Source: Halomontanus rarus
Lineage (GTDB): Archaea; Halobacteriota; Halobacteria; Halobacteriales; Natrialbaceae
Length of the DNA stretch: 64,000 nt
Assembly: GCF_017357405.1 (NCBI RefSeq)
Contig: NZ_CP071597.1
Span: forward strand, 3,782,001 to 3,846,000
Direction of reading: 5' to 3'
In this document: in pieces, positions 1 to 9,254 of the stretch
Layout of the letters: every line of letters begins with the position of its first letter
How positions within the stretch are numbered: the first letter of the stretch is position 1
Notes under the pieces: model-generated
What the model was told of the DNA's origin: nothing
What the model saw: the letters and a program-made list of their open reading frames with translations, nothing else
Database searches by the model: none
Program-made: the position numbers and the translations under genes

Positions 1-1067
1 AGGCTCTCGTCGACGGCGACGAGCATGTCCACGTCCTCGAGCGTCTCGAGTTGCCCGAGTTTCTTCTCGACGTACTCCGGCGTCCAAAAGCCCATGATCT
101 CGAAGTAAATTCGGTACTCCGAGTGGTCGTACTCGAACGCGAAGTCCGGAATCATCACCCGCGACCCGGTCGACAGCGGTTCCGGTTCCCGCACGAGGTC
201 CCACTCGAGATCCAGACCGGAAAATCGGGCGGCGAAGTCGGCCTCGACCGCGCTGTCGAAGCTCACTTCGGCGACCGGATCGGCGTCGGGAACGCGAACG
301 GGGTCCTCGTGGGAGAGTGCGAGCGTGCGCTCGGTCCCGCGGTCGTCGATCGTCGCCTCGAGGTGCCACTCCTCAGCCTTCGCGACGGTCCGCAGGAGGC
401 GAGCGAAGCGCGTCCCGTAGCGGCGGGTAGCGCGAAAGAGGTGCGTCGGACCAGTGACCACGACCTCGCGGCCCGCGGACGTCTTCCGGATCTCGTACAT
501 CAGTCGGAGGCGTTTGACCGCCGAGACGAGCGCCTTCGGATCCGACGAGCGAACGCGGACCGCCGTGGCGTCGAAGAGGGCGGTCTGGGCCAGCGAGAGG
601 TTGTACTGGGCCACCAGTTCGTCCGGACTCCACGGCGACTCGACCGATGCGAGCACCTGTCTCTCCTCGAGATCCGCGTACAGCGAGTCGGCGACGGCGT
701 CGGCGGCGACGCCCATCGATTCACCCGCACGGATCAACGCCGCGGTCCGCTCGTCCTCGCTCACGACGCCGACCGCCTCGGCCGCCTCGAACGCGGCCGT
801 GCGGGCGCGTTCGGGTTCGACCGCCGCTTGCGTCTCGAAGGTCGACTCGCGCTCGAGCAACGCGGCGAACCCGCGAACGAGTTTGAAGTCCTCGGCGTCG
901 CGCTCGAGGTCCGTGAGGGCGTCCTCGAGCGCGCCACGCGGTTCGTCGACGTGGCCCTGGAAGGTGCCGATGACGCGGGCCGCGAGCGGGCGGTGGGCGC
1001 GGTCGGCGAACTGGGGGTGGTAACCGCCGCTCGCGCGGGAGACGCGCAGCAGGTCCTTGCGCAGCAT
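1..1067 (-). CDS. Bax1-type (DUF790) nuclease, partner of XPB helicase; 3' end cut by window
   Basis: Minus-strand frame open from ATG at 1067 to the window edge, 355 codons visible, C-terminus missing. The N-terminus MLRKDLLRVSRASGGYHPQF is the typical opening of DUF790 (Bax1) proteins, and the last visible part (EYDHSEYRIYFEIMGFWTPE, then a YVEKKLGQLE stretch) matches the nuclease-like C-terminal region. In crenarchaea Bax1 binds XPB and gives it a structure-specific DNA cut, as in nucleotide excision repair. The matching XPB gene lies on the same strand at 4144-5655, but three other genes sit between them, which is unusual. No stop codon is inside the window, so full length cannot be judged. 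Confidence 0.88.
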   Translation of the reverse strand, partial: MLRKDLLRVSRASGGYHPQFADRAHRPLAARVIGTFQGHVDEPRGALEDALTDLERDAEDFKLVRGFAALLERESTFETQAAVEPERARTAAFEAAEAVGVVSEDERTAALIRAGESMGVAADAVADSLYADLEERQVLASVESPWSPDELVAQYNLSLAQTALFDATAVRVRSSDPKALVSAVKRLRLMYEIRKTSAGREVVVTGPTHLFRATRRYGTRFARLLRTVAKAEEWHLEATIDDRGTERTLALSHEDPVRVPDADPVAEVSFDSAVEADFAARFSGLDLEWDLVREPEPLSTGSRVMIPDFAFEYDHSEYRIYFEIMGFWTPEYVEKKLGQLETLEDVDMLVAVDES

Positions 1068-1215
1068 CGGTCGTGTCTCGGAGCGCCGGTGAGAAAAAGC
1101 GACCGGGACCGGAACGGGGCCGGAACGCGAACGAAACTCTGATCGAAGCCAGAACCGAAACTGACACCGAACCCGGTGCCAACAGAATTTTGAGCGCCGA
1201 CTCACTGGGAGGGGT

Positions 1216-1632
1216 ATGAAGCGTCGACGGGTCCTTCGGGCGGTCGTCGGTGCCGGCGCGAGCGGTCTCGCCGGCTGTCTCGGAAACCGAGGGGACGGGG
1301 ATCGGAGCCGCCTCGATCGATACACGCCCGTCGACGGCGGCACGCCACCGACGGCGACGCCGGAACCGACCTCGATCGAAGTCGTCGACTTCGAACTCAT
1401 CGAGACCGACGACGGGCGTCTGGGAGTCGACGTGATCACCGAGAATACCGGCTCGGAACGCGAGGACGCGACGCTGACGGTCTCCGTGCGTGCCGGCGAC
1501 GAGACCGACGAGCCGTCGGTCTCGCTCTCGCTCGAGGCAGGCGAAACGAGCGAGGATCGCGTCGTCTCCGAGGTCGACTACGAGGAGTTCAGCGGCGGCG
1601 GCGCGATCAGCGTGAGCGTCGCGCGGGCGTGA
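1216..1632 (+). CDS. Small secreted lipoprotein with Ig-like fold
   Basis: 138 aa. Basic N-terminus (MKRRRVLR), short hydrophobic stretch and lipobox LAGC with the lipidated Cys at about residue 21, so a Tat-type or Sec lipoprotein is expected at the outer membrane face. The rest, from about residue 55, has alternating beta pattern with ENTGSE and DATLTV, like FxLYD/CARDB Ig-type domains that are common in haloarchaeal lipoproteins. A TATA-like GAATTTTGAG lies about 27 nt upstream and a GGGAGGGG stretch sits just before ATG. It is divergent from the Bax1 gene. Function unknown. Confidence 0.75.
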   Translation: MKRRRVLRAVVGAGASGLAGCLGNRGDGDRSRLDRYTPVDGGTPPTATPEPTSIEVVDFELIETDDGRLGVDVITENTGSEREDATLTVSVRAGDETDEPSVSLSLEAGETSEDRVVSEVDYEEFSGGGAISVSVARA

Positions 1633-1787
1633 GCGATTGTGGTACCCCGATGGGGCTACGCACTACCGTTATCCGTGTTGGTAACCCGTCCCCGTCTCAC
1701 GACCGAAGTCGAGGGTGTGCCTCTCGAATCGCTCAATTTGCGATGTACGCCGTGTGTACCGATCACGGTTCTCGTTGCGACTCTGAC

Positions 1788-2381
1788 CTACTCAGCCGAC
1801 TGAGTCAGTTGTTCCGAGCTCCGTTCGACCGACTGCTTCGTCCATTTTTTCTCGACGTCACGGTTTGCGAGTACGACGAGGTCCCCGTCCTCAGTCCGGA
1901 TACGCGTCTTTCGGAGATCGATTTCAGTTACCGTTCCGGTTACTGCGGCGGTATCTACGGTGTCGCCGTGGGTGAAGTCCGGGTCGCGGAGGAGGTAGAC
2001 GCCCGCCACCGTGTCCGCGATCATCTCTTTGAGAGCGAACGCAACACCAAGACCGATGAACCCTGAGGCAGTCCCTAGACTAGTCGCGACATCACCCAAC
2101 CCGACAATCTTCAGTAAGGCGAGCGTTGCCCCGAACCACAGGAAAAGGCCGACAATCGCCACTGAGAGATCCACGATCAGTTCCTGCTCGGCGGGATAGA
2201 TCCCGTCGAAAACGGCTCGAGTAACGATCAGCACGACTTTGATCACGAGATAGGCGAGTACCAAAAAGACGAGTCCCGAGAGAACGTTCGGAATCGCGGT
2301 GATTAGTCCGTCTACGAATTCCACGAGAACAGTTTCCAGAATCGATCTCCCCTCTGTCTGCGGAGCGGTCTGAAACGCCAT
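1788..2381 (-). CDS. MscS-family mechanosensitive channel, short form
   Basis: 197 aa from the ATG at 2381; a longer reading to 2483 adds an implausible Cys-rich N-terminus and is rejected. There are three hydrophobic segments at roughly residues 23-45, 62-82 and 88-110, the last being a glycine/alanine-rich pore helix (TASGFIGLGVAFALKEMI), followed by the MscS beta domain (GDTVDTAAVTGTVTEIDLRK). It probably releases solutes on membrane tension. It lacks the usual C-terminal cage of larger MscS proteins. The gene has clearly lower GC and a different codon choice from its neighbours, which suggests later acquisition. Confidence 0.82.
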   Translation of the reverse strand: MAFQTAPQTEGRSILETVLVEFVDGLITAIPNVLSGLVFLVLAYLVIKVVLIVTRAVFDGIYPAEQELIVDLSVAIVGLFLWFGATLALLKIVGLGDVATSLGTASGFIGLGVAFALKEMIADTVAGVYLLRDPDFTHGDTVDTAAVTGTVTEIDLRKTRIRTEDGDLVVLANRDVEKKWTKQSVERSSEQLTQSAE

Positions 2382-2534
2382 GCTGAACCCGTGCAAGTAA
2401 CAACTACAAAGTCGTTTTGTCACCCCTCTGCACGAACCACGGTATTCGATACACGGTTGACTGCAAAGAAGGTCGGTTTTCACGTCTCGTTCTGAACGAA
2501 AAACCGTCGTACGCTCGTCTCCCCTCCCGATCCG

Positions 2535-4031
2535 TCACCTTTCGACGACCGTCCCCTCCTCGCCGACCGCAATGCCTCCCGTCGCCCCGATCGAGACGCC
2601 GAGGAGCGCACCCTCGGTCTCGAGTTCGATCCGCTCCCAGTCGGCCGTCGGCGTGGCTCGCTCGTAGATCGCTCCGCTGTCGCAGGCTGCCGTCCGCTCA
2701 CCGTGTCGGTCGAGGTCGGTGAGCGATCCGTCGGCCACTCGTTCGGGCGTCCAGGTCGGCTCGTCGTACCGGTGGACGACGCCGTCGTCGGCCGCGACGA
2801 GACAGTCGCCCCGCTCGAGGGCCGCGAGGGCGACGAGGGTCCCGTCGGCGCTCTCGAGGCCGATTCGGTCGAAGGACTGTCCGCCGTCTGTCGTCTCGAA
2901 GACGCCGTCGCTCGTATCACAGCAGTAACCGGTCGACGGGTCCACGAGGTCGACGCCGCTGCAACTCGAGCCGCTGCCGGGTTTGATGGGGTCGCCCCAG
3001 GTGAGTGGGTTCGTCTTCGCTGCTCTCTGTGCCGTCTCCTCCGTCTCCCCCGGCCGCTCCTCGTCGTACCGTCCGCGAAGCACCTCGCCGGAGCCGTTGA
3101 TCAGCAGGATCGTCTCCCCGCCGGCGGTCCCGTCGACGGCGATCCCGCTCAGGTTGTCCGTCAGGTCGTTCGGTGCCGAGTAGTCAGTGTGCCGGCCAGT
3201 TTCGACGTCGATCCGACCGACCGCTCCGTTGTCGCCGGCGACCCAGACTGCCGCCCCGTCGCCGGTCGCGTCGACGCCGTGGAGGTCGTTCGCATTCGCG
3301 CCCGGGCCGTCCGCGAGAACGACCGACGGGGCGTCGCCTGTACCTGTCTCGAGGACGAGTCCGTTGGTCCCGACTGCGTACGCGCCGGCGCCGTCGACGA
3401 CCGTCGCATCGAGAAACGTCTCGTCGGTCTGGGTCTCGACGGGGTGCCAGCCGTGCGACCGGTCGGAGCGTGGCTGGTCCGGGTCGTGATCCGGCGTGGA
3501 TTCGTTTTCGCCGCCGTCTCGAGGTGACGGCTTCGGGTCCACATCGGCTCGGTCCCGACGCTCACTGACGGGTTCCGGGTCGGACCGATCGGGTTCGGTT
3601 TCGGCGTCCACGGTCGTTTCGGGAGGGACGGCGGTCTCGGGCTGGCGTTCGTTCGGCCGCTCGGATCTGGTCGTCGCCGCGGGCACTCCGTCCTGATCCG
3701 GAGTTTGAGGGTCTCGAGTGTCGGACGACCCTCGACCCTCGATCGGCTCGGCCTCCCCCTCGAGTTCCGTCGTCGGATCCGCCGGCTCGTCGCCGCTCGC
3801 TTGCCGGGCGTACAACGCGACCGGCGGAACGACGTACGACGCGATCGCCAGCACCGCGAACCAGCGGTGAACGAACGTCAGCGTCCCGAACGCGGTCAGG
3901 CCGGCTGTCGCGACGGCGTGGACCCACGTCTTCGTGTAGCTGCGAAAGAACTCGCCGAACCCGATTCTGTCCTCATCTCCATCCCCGCCTTCGTTCTCGT
4001 TTCCGGCCGCTCGAGTGTCGCGTGTGGACAT
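2535..4031 (-). CDS. Membrane-anchored beta-propeller protein, function unknown
   Basis: 498 aa. Residues about 25-75 hold two hydrophobic helices (WVHAVATAGLTAFGTLTFVH and WFAVLAIASYVVPPVALYA). Then comes a 110-residue acidic, Pro/Glu/Arg-rich linker, and from about residue 190 a repeat domain with YCF48/BNR-like blades (YAVGTNGLVLETG, VWVAGDNGAVGRID, GVFETTDGGQSFDRIG, AVGEEGTVVER). A cysteine pair region SSCSGVDL...YCCDTSDG lies in one blade. The ATG at 4031 starts 112 nt downstream of the helicase stop. Propellers of this type bind partners or substrates; no catalytic motif is visible. Confidence 0.75.
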   Translation of the reverse strand: MSTRDTRAAGNENEGGDGDEDRIGFGEFFRSYTKTWVHAVATAGLTAFGTLTFVHRWFAVLAIASYVVPPVALYARQASGDEPADPTTELEGEAEPIEGRGSSDTRDPQTPDQDGVPAATTRSERPNERQPETAVPPETTVDAETEPDRSDPEPVSERRDRADVDPKPSPRDGGENESTPDHDPDQPRSDRSHGWHPVETQTDETFLDATVVDGAGAYAVGTNGLVLETGTGDAPSVVLADGPGANANDLHGVDATGDGAAVWVAGDNGAVGRIDVETGRHTDYSAPNDLTDNLSGIAVDGTAGGETILLINGSGEVLRGRYDEERPGETEETAQRAAKTNPLTWGDPIKPGSGSSCSGVDLVDPSTGYCCDTSDGVFETTDGGQSFDRIGLESADGTLVALAALERGDCLVAADDGVVHRYDEPTWTPERVADGSLTDLDRHGERTAACDSGAIYERATPTADWERIELETEGALLGVSIGATGGIAVGEEGTVVER

Positions 4032-4143
4032 GGATAATCGGTAGATTCCGATACGTATCGACCGCCGGCTCGCGAAATCCCCGTTCCGGAGAGACGGGCC
4101 GAGGACTCAAAAGGAACGGAGTTGCACAGGGAAGCCGGCGACT

Positions 4144-5655
4144 TTAGCGCCGGCGCTGGGACACGTTCTCCTCCGCGGTATCGTCGGCGACCACCTCGTA
4201 CAGTATCGCCCGCCGACCGTCCGCTTTCGGTCGGAGGATCCGACCGAGGCGCTGGGTGAACTCGCGCTCGCTCCCGCTGCCCGAGAGGACGACGGCGACG
4301 GTGGCGTCGGGCACGTCGACGCCCTCGTCGAGGACGTTTGACGTGACTACGCGGGAGTAAGTCCCCTCGCGAAACCGCTCGAGGATCTCTCGCCGTTCTG
4401 CGGTGGCGGTCTGGTGGGTGATCGCCGGAATCAGAAACCGTTCGGCGACGTCGTAGACGAGGTCGTTGAACGCCGTGAAGACGATGATCCGGTCGTCGCG
4501 GTGGTCGTCGAGGATCCCCTCGAGCGCCTCGAGCTTCGCGTCGCTCCCGTAGACGATTGCGCGGGCGCGTTGTTTGGCGAGCAGCGCCTCGCGGGCCTCG
4601 GGATCCGACCCGGAGCGCTTGACGAGTTCCTGGTAGTCCGAGCCGCTTCGAAACTGGATGTTCGAGCGGGCGAGGTAGTCGGTGAAGACCTCCTGTCGGC
4701 GGTCGTACTCCTCGCGCTCGGCGTCGGTGAGCGAGACCGCGAGGCGTTTGAGGTCGTACGCCGCGAGGTGGTCGCCAGCCAGTTCGTCGATATTGACGCG
4801 GTGGACCAGCGGGCCGACGATCCCTTCGATCACTTCGTGGGCGTCGTCGGGGCGTTCGAACGTCGCCGTGAGGCCGAGTCGGGCGGGCGCCGCGAGCAGT
4901 CGGGCGATCTCGCGGTACCCCTCGCCCCCGAGGTGGTGAACCTCGTCGAAGACGACGAGGCCGAAGCGGTCGCCGACGGCGTCGGCTTTCAGGTACGCCG
5001 AGTCGTAGGTCGACACCGTGATCGGTTCCAGGCGCTGTTCGCCGCCGCCGAAGCGGCCGACCTCGAGCGCGAACTCGCGCTCGAGTTCGCGGATCCACTG
5101 CTCCTGGAGGTCGATCGTCGGGACGACGACCAGCGTCGGCGTCCGGAGGGTTTCGATGGCCTCGATCGCGATGACCGTCTTCCCGCTTCCGGTGGGGAGT
5201 TCGAGGACGCCGGCGGGTGCTCGCGCCGGCGCTCGTTCCGGTTCTGGTTCCGGTTCTGATCCTCGCTCGCGTCGGCGCTCGTGATCGCGCTCGAGTTCGG
5301 AAGACCGGCAGCGCGGCCGATCGATATCGGCCCACCGATCCGTCTCGAGCCAGTCTCCGAGTGCGTCCGCCTGGTACGGACGGAGTTCGTACGCCGAGTC
5401 GAGCGGCGGGAGGTCGGCCAGCGAGAGGACGCGATCCTCGACGGCGAGATTCGACGCCGCGAGTGCGCCTCGAAGCTCCGCGTACCGAAACGCCGGCGTT
5501 CGGGACGTGTCGCTACGGGGATCGGCCTCGAGGTCGAGTCCCCGAGTCAGTTCGGAGTCGAGGTGAGACTCGAGTACCGCGTGTGCCGAGTCCGAGGCGT
5601 CGCTGGCGTCGATCCGAACGGTCCCGTCCTCGTATCGGAGGTCGATCGCGGCCAC
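4144..5655 (-). CDS. XPB/Rad25-type superfamily 2 DNA helicase
   Basis: 503 aa, GTG start at 5655 with a TATA-like TATTTGTAG about 28 nt upstream, so probably leaderless. Walker A LPTGSGKT lies around residue 152-159, DEVHH around 236, motif III GLTATFERPDD, motif IV IIVFTAFNDLVYD, motif V NVLDEGVDVPDATVAVVLSG and motif VI QRLGRILRPK. This is the archaeal XPB layout with an N-terminal damage-recognition-like domain. It unwinds DNA in repair, normally with Bax1. Just before Walker A there is a low-complexity insertion (GSEPEPEPERAPARAPAG) made by a hexanucleotide-type repeat. The Bax1 gene is 3 kb away on the same strand. Confidence 0.92.
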   Translation of the reverse strand: MAAIDLRYEDGTVRIDASDASDSAHAVLESHLDSELTRGLDLEADPRSDTSRTPAFRYAELRGALAASNLAVEDRVLSLADLPPLDSAYELRPYQADALGDWLETDRWADIDRPRCRSSELERDHERRRERGSEPEPEPERAPARAPAGVLELPTGSGKTVIAIEAIETLRTPTLVVVPTIDLQEQWIRELEREFALEVGRFGGGEQRLEPITVSTYDSAYLKADAVGDRFGLVVFDEVHHLGGEGYREIARLLAAPARLGLTATFERPDDAHEVIEGIVGPLVHRVNIDELAGDHLAAYDLKRLAVSLTDAEREEYDRRQEVFTDYLARSNIQFRSGSDYQELVKRSGSDPEAREALLAKQRARAIVYGSDAKLEALEGILDDHRDDRIIVFTAFNDLVYDVAERFLIPAITHQTATAERREILERFREGTYSRVVTSNVLDEGVDVPDATVAVVLSGSGSEREFTQRLGRILRPKADGRRAILYEVVADDTAEENVSQRRR

Positions 5656-5779
5656 GAGTCGTGATCGGTGTGGTGGCTACAAATACTGACCGCTGTGGGT
5701 TGGAGACGCTGCTATCACTCTCGCGTGCGTGTCTCGACTACCCCCGTCAATACCGGGTTGCGAAGCCGTACCTCAACCC

Positions 5780-5787
5780 TTTTATTA
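5780..5787 (+). promoter_or_regulatory. TATA-like box of grpE
   Basis: TTTTATTA is centred about 25 nt before the grpE ATG in a GC-rich surrounding, the spacing of a leaderless haloarchaeal promoter. Confidence 0.6.
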
Positions 5788-5808
5788 CCGCTGTGCCTTG
5801 ACAGTGAC

Positions 5809-7005
5809 ATGAGCGATGACGAGGGCATGAACTCCGCCCAGGGTGTCCCGTCCGAGGACGAATCCGATGGCGACGCCGACCGCGTCGGGCCCGACCCGGC
5901 CGAGGCGTCGGACGAGACCGAACGGGGATCCGAGGACGCGAACGGGGATGCAGACGTGGGCGCAGCCGAAACGGACGTCGAGAACGCGGTCGCGGGTACA
6001 GGGACGGAAGGTGACACGGACGCAGCAGACGCGGACGCCGACACGGCCTCCGAACCCGAAACCAGCGAGGACATCCAGAACGTCCTCGACCGGGTCACGG
6101 CGTACGACGACGACCTCGCTCGAGACGTCAACGCTATCGTCGAGACCGCACGCGAGTTGAACACCACCGTCCAACAACAGCGTGAGGAACTCGAAGACCT
6201 GCAGGAACGGATCGAAGAACAGGCCGGAACGATCGGCGACCTTCAGGACGACCTCGAGGCAAAAGAGGCGGAACTCGCCGAGCGCGAGGAACGAATCGAG
6301 GAACTCGAGGGCCACGTCAAGCGCAAGCAGGCGGACTTCCAGAACTACAAGAAGCGTGCGAAAAAGCGCCAGGAACAGCTCAAAGCCCGTGCGACCGAGG
6401 ATCTGGTGTCACGACTGGTCGGCGTTCGGGACAATTTAAAGCGTGCGCTCGAGGAGGAAAGCGGCGACGCCGAGAGTCTCCGCGACGGCGTCGAGATGAC
6501 GATGCGGGAGTTCGACCGCGTCCTCGCCGACGAGAACGTCGAGGAAATCGACCCCGAACCGGGGACCGAGGTCGACCCCCAGCGTCACGAAGTGATGGTC
6601 CAGATCGATAGCGCCCAACCCGAGGGAACCATCGCCGAGGTGTTCACGCCCGGCTACGAGATGGACGAGAAGGTCATCCAGAACGCACAGGTGACCGTGA
6701 GTAACGGCGAACTCGAGGGCGAAGACGGAGACGACGGCGAGGGCGACGGCGAAGGCGAGGACGGTGCGGTCGAGAACGGCCAGAGCGAGACCGACGACGG
6801 TGAGGGAGGCGAGTCGGCGGGTGCCGATGCCGATGCTGATTCCGACGCCACCACTGACACTGGTAACGACGACGAGAGCCAGGAAACCGACGGTGAGAGC
6901 GATTCGGAGACGTCCGAAGCCTCCGCGGGTAGTGAGGACGACGACGAGGCGATCGAACTCGGCGGCGAAGTCGCGACGGACGCCGAGGACTCGACCGACG
7001 AATAG
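5809..7005 (+). CDS. grpE: GrpE nucleotide exchange factor with long acidic tails
   Basis: 398 aa from the ATG at 5809, chosen because a TATA-like box lies 25 nt upstream and the longer reading has no family support. The core, about residues 85-290, has a long coiled coil (LQERIEEQAGTIGDLQDDLE), the VKRKQADFQNYKKRAKKRQE segment and the C-terminal beta domain (GTIAEVFTPGYEMDEKVIQ). It releases ADP from DnaK, encoded next. Usual GrpE is near 200 aa; here about 85 N-terminal and 110 C-terminal residues are Asp/Glu/Gly-rich low complexity. The order grpE-dnaK-dnaJ with separate promoters fits haloarchaea. Confidence 0.96.
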   Translation: MSDDEGMNSAQGVPSEDESDGDADRVGPDPAEASDETERGSEDANGDADVGAAETDVENAVAGTGTEGDTDAADADADTASEPETSEDIQNVLDRVTAYDDDLARDVNAIVETARELNTTVQQQREELEDLQERIEEQAGTIGDLQDDLEAKEAELAEREERIEELEGHVKRKQADFQNYKKRAKKRQEQLKARATEDLVSRLVGVRDNLKRALEEESGDAESLRDGVEMTMREFDRVLADENVEEIDPEPGTEVDPQRHEVMVQIDSAQPEGTIAEVFTPGYEMDEKVIQNAQVTVSNGELEGEDGDDGEGDGEGEDGAVENGQSETDDGEGGESAGADADADSDATTDTGNDDESQETDGESDSETSEASAGSEDDDEAIELGGEVATDAEDSTDE

Positions 7006-7140
7006 CGCTCGAGACGACACCGATTTTAGAGCACGTCAGAGACGTCGAGCCGATCGTCTCGCCTTCCGAATTCCGCGACAGGGTGGCTTTAGCGCGCTCG
7101 AGACCTGAATTTAATTCGTCACCTCGGGGTGTGTAGCAAC

Positions 7141-7149
7141 GTTTAAAAC
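7141..7149 (+). promoter_or_regulatory. TATA-like box of dnaK
   Basis: GTTTAAAAC is centred 29 nt before the dnaK ATG at 7174, implying a transcript with almost no 5' leader. Confidence 0.6.
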
Positions 7150-7173
7150 AAAGTGCGCACAACTACATCCACA

Positions 7174-9099
7174 ATGGCGAGTAACAAGATTCTCGGTATC
7201 GACCTCGGTACCACGAACAGCGCGTTTGCAGTGATGGAAGGTGGCGATCCGGAGATTATCGTCAATGCGGAAGGCGATCGAACGACACCCTCGGTCGTCG
7301 CCTTCACCGACGACGACGAGCGACTCGTCGGAAAACCGGCGAAGAATCAGGCGATCCAGAACCCCGAAAAGACGATCGCCTCGATCAAGCGCCACATGGG
7401 CGAAGACGATTATACCGTCGATATCGAGGGCGAGGAGTACACGCCCCAACAGATCTCGGCGATGATCCTCCAGAAGATAAAGCGCGACGCCGAGGACTAC
7501 CTCGGCGACGAGGTCGAGAAGGCCGTCATCACGGTCCCGGCGTACTTCTCGGACCGCCAGCGTCAGGCGACGAAGGACGCCGGCGAGATCGCCGGCTTCG
7601 AAGTCGAGCGCATCATCAACGAGCCGACGGCGGCGTCGATGGCCTACGGCCTCGACGACGACTCCGACCAGACCGTTCTGGTCTACGACCTCGGTGGCGG
7701 GACTTTCGACGTCTCCATCCTCGACCTCGGCGGCGGCGTCTACGAGGTCGTCGCGACCAACGGTGACAACGACCTCGGTGGCGACGACTGGGACCACGCC
7801 ATCATCGACTACCTCGCCGACGAGTTCGAGGAGGAACACGGGATGGACCTCCGGGACGACCGGCAGGCCCTCCAGCGGCTCAAAGACGCCGCCGAAGAGG
7901 CCAAGATCGAACTCTCCTCTCGAAAGGAGACCGAAATCAACCTGCCGTTCATCACGGCGACCGACGACGGTCCGATCCACCTCGAGGAGTCGATGACGCG
8001 AGCGAAGTTCGAGTCGCTCACCAGCGACCTCATCGAGCGCACCGTCGAGCCGACCGAGCAGGCCCTCGAGGACGCGGGCTACGAGAAGGGAGACATCGAC
8101 GAGGTGCTGCTCGTCGGCGGATCGACCCGGATGCCCCAGGTTGCAGAGAAGGTCGAGGAACTCATCGGCGAGGAGCCCCAGAAGAACGTCAACCCCGACG
8201 AGGCCGTCGCGCTGGGCGCAGCGATTCAGGGCGGCGTCCTCGGCGGCGAAGTCGACGACATCGTCCTGCTGGACGTCACGCCGCTCTCGCTGGGTATCGA
8301 GGTCAAAGGTGGCCTCTTCGAGCGACTCATCGAGAAGAACACGACGATCCCGACCGAAGAATCGAAGATCTTCACCACCGCGGCGGACAACCAGACCTCC
8401 GTGCAGGTCCGGGTCTTCCAGGGTGAGCGCGAACTCGCCGAAAAGAACGAGATGCTCGGCGAGTTCCACCTCCAGGGGATCCCGCCGGCGCCGGCCGGAA
8501 CGCCCCAGATCGAGGTGACCTTTAGCCTCGACGAGAACGGGATCGTCAACGTCGCCGCCGAGGACAAAGGCACGGGGACCAGCGAGGAGATCACCATCGA
8601 GGGCGGTGCCGGCCTCTCCGACGCCGAGATCGACCGGCTCCAGCAGGAGGCCGAAGAACACGCCGAAGAGGACAAGGAACGCCGCGAGCGCATCGAAGCG
8701 CGCAACACCGCCGAAGCGACGATCCAGCGCGCCGAGACGCTCTTAGAGGAGAACGACGAAGAGGTCGACGACGACCTCCGCGCGACCATCGAGGACGCCG
8801 TCGAGGACCTCGAGGCGACGATCGATGACTCCGACGCGGGTGCCGAGGAGATCGAGGAGGCGACGGAGAATTTGAGCACGGAGCTCCAAGAGATCGGCAA
8901 GCAGATCTACCAGGAGGCCGCGGCGGCCGGTGCCGGCGGCGCTGGCGCCGGCGGCGCAGGCGCAGCGGGCGCGGGTATGGGCGGCGGCCCGAACCCCGGT
9001 CCGGGCGGTCCCGGTGCGGGCGCGGGTGCGGGTGCTGAGGACGACGGCGAGGAGTTCGTCGACGCCGACTTCGAGGACGTCGACGACGACGAGGAGTGA
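7174..9099 (+). CDS. dnaK: Hsp70 chaperone DnaK
   Basis: 641 aa. The start [20 protein letters not shown] is the phosphate-1 motif at the very N-terminus; an ATG 7 codons earlier is rejected because the promoter spacing fits 7174. Further signatures are [31 protein letters not shown], the linker [16 protein letters not shown] and the substrate domain ([20 protein letters not shown]). The C-terminal tail is a Gly/Ala-rich low-complexity stretch ending in acidic residues. It folds and protects proteins with ATP cycling driven by DnaJ and GrpE, both encoded alongside. Confidence 0.98.
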   Translation: MASNKILGIDLGTTNSAFAVMEGGDPEIIVNAEGDRTTPSVVAFTDDDERLVGKPAKNQAIQNPEKTIASIKRHMGEDDYTVDIEGEEYTPQQISAMILQKIKRDAEDYLGDEVEKAVITVPAYFSDRQRQATKDAGEIAGFEVERIINEPTAASMAYGLDDDSDQTVLVYDLGGGTFDVSILDLGGGVYEVVATNGDNDLGGDDWDHAIIDYLADEFEEEHGMDLRDDRQALQRLKDAAEEAKIELSSRKETEINLPFITATDDGPIHLEESMTRAKFESLTSDLIERTVEPTEQALEDAGYEKGDIDEVLLVGGSTRMPQVAEKVEELIGEEPQKNVNPDEAVALGAAIQGGVLGGEVDDIVLLDVTPLSLGIEVKGGLFERLIEKNTTIPTEESKIFTTAADNQTSVQVRVFQGERELAEKNEMLGEFHLQGIPPAPAGTPQIEVTFSLDENGIVNVAAEDKGTGTSEEITIEGGAGLSDAEIDRLQQEAEEHAEEDKERRERIEARNTAEATIQRAETLLEENDEEVDDDLRATIEDAVEDLEATIDDSDAGAEEIEEATENLSTELQEIGKQIYQEAAAAGAGGAGAGGAGAAGAGMGGGPNPGPGGPGAGAGAGAEDDGEEFVDADFEDVDDDEE

Positions 9100-9254
9100 G
9101 GCGACACACACGGTAACCGAACTCGAGAGCGGGTCTCGGCATCGTTCACCCGACCGAACGCGTTTGCTCGCAGACGACCGTCGCCGGATCGACGACACCG
9201 GTGACCGCCGAACGGTCGTTTCAAGTGTCTCAACGGATAATCGGTGTACAACGA

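Noticed and set aside
51..1142. 363-codon plus-strand ORF at the left edge
   Set aside because: Antisense to the Bax1-type gene, whose minus-strand product has clear family features.
7111..8661. 516-codon minus-strand ORF over dnaK
   Set aside because: Mirror frame of dnaK.
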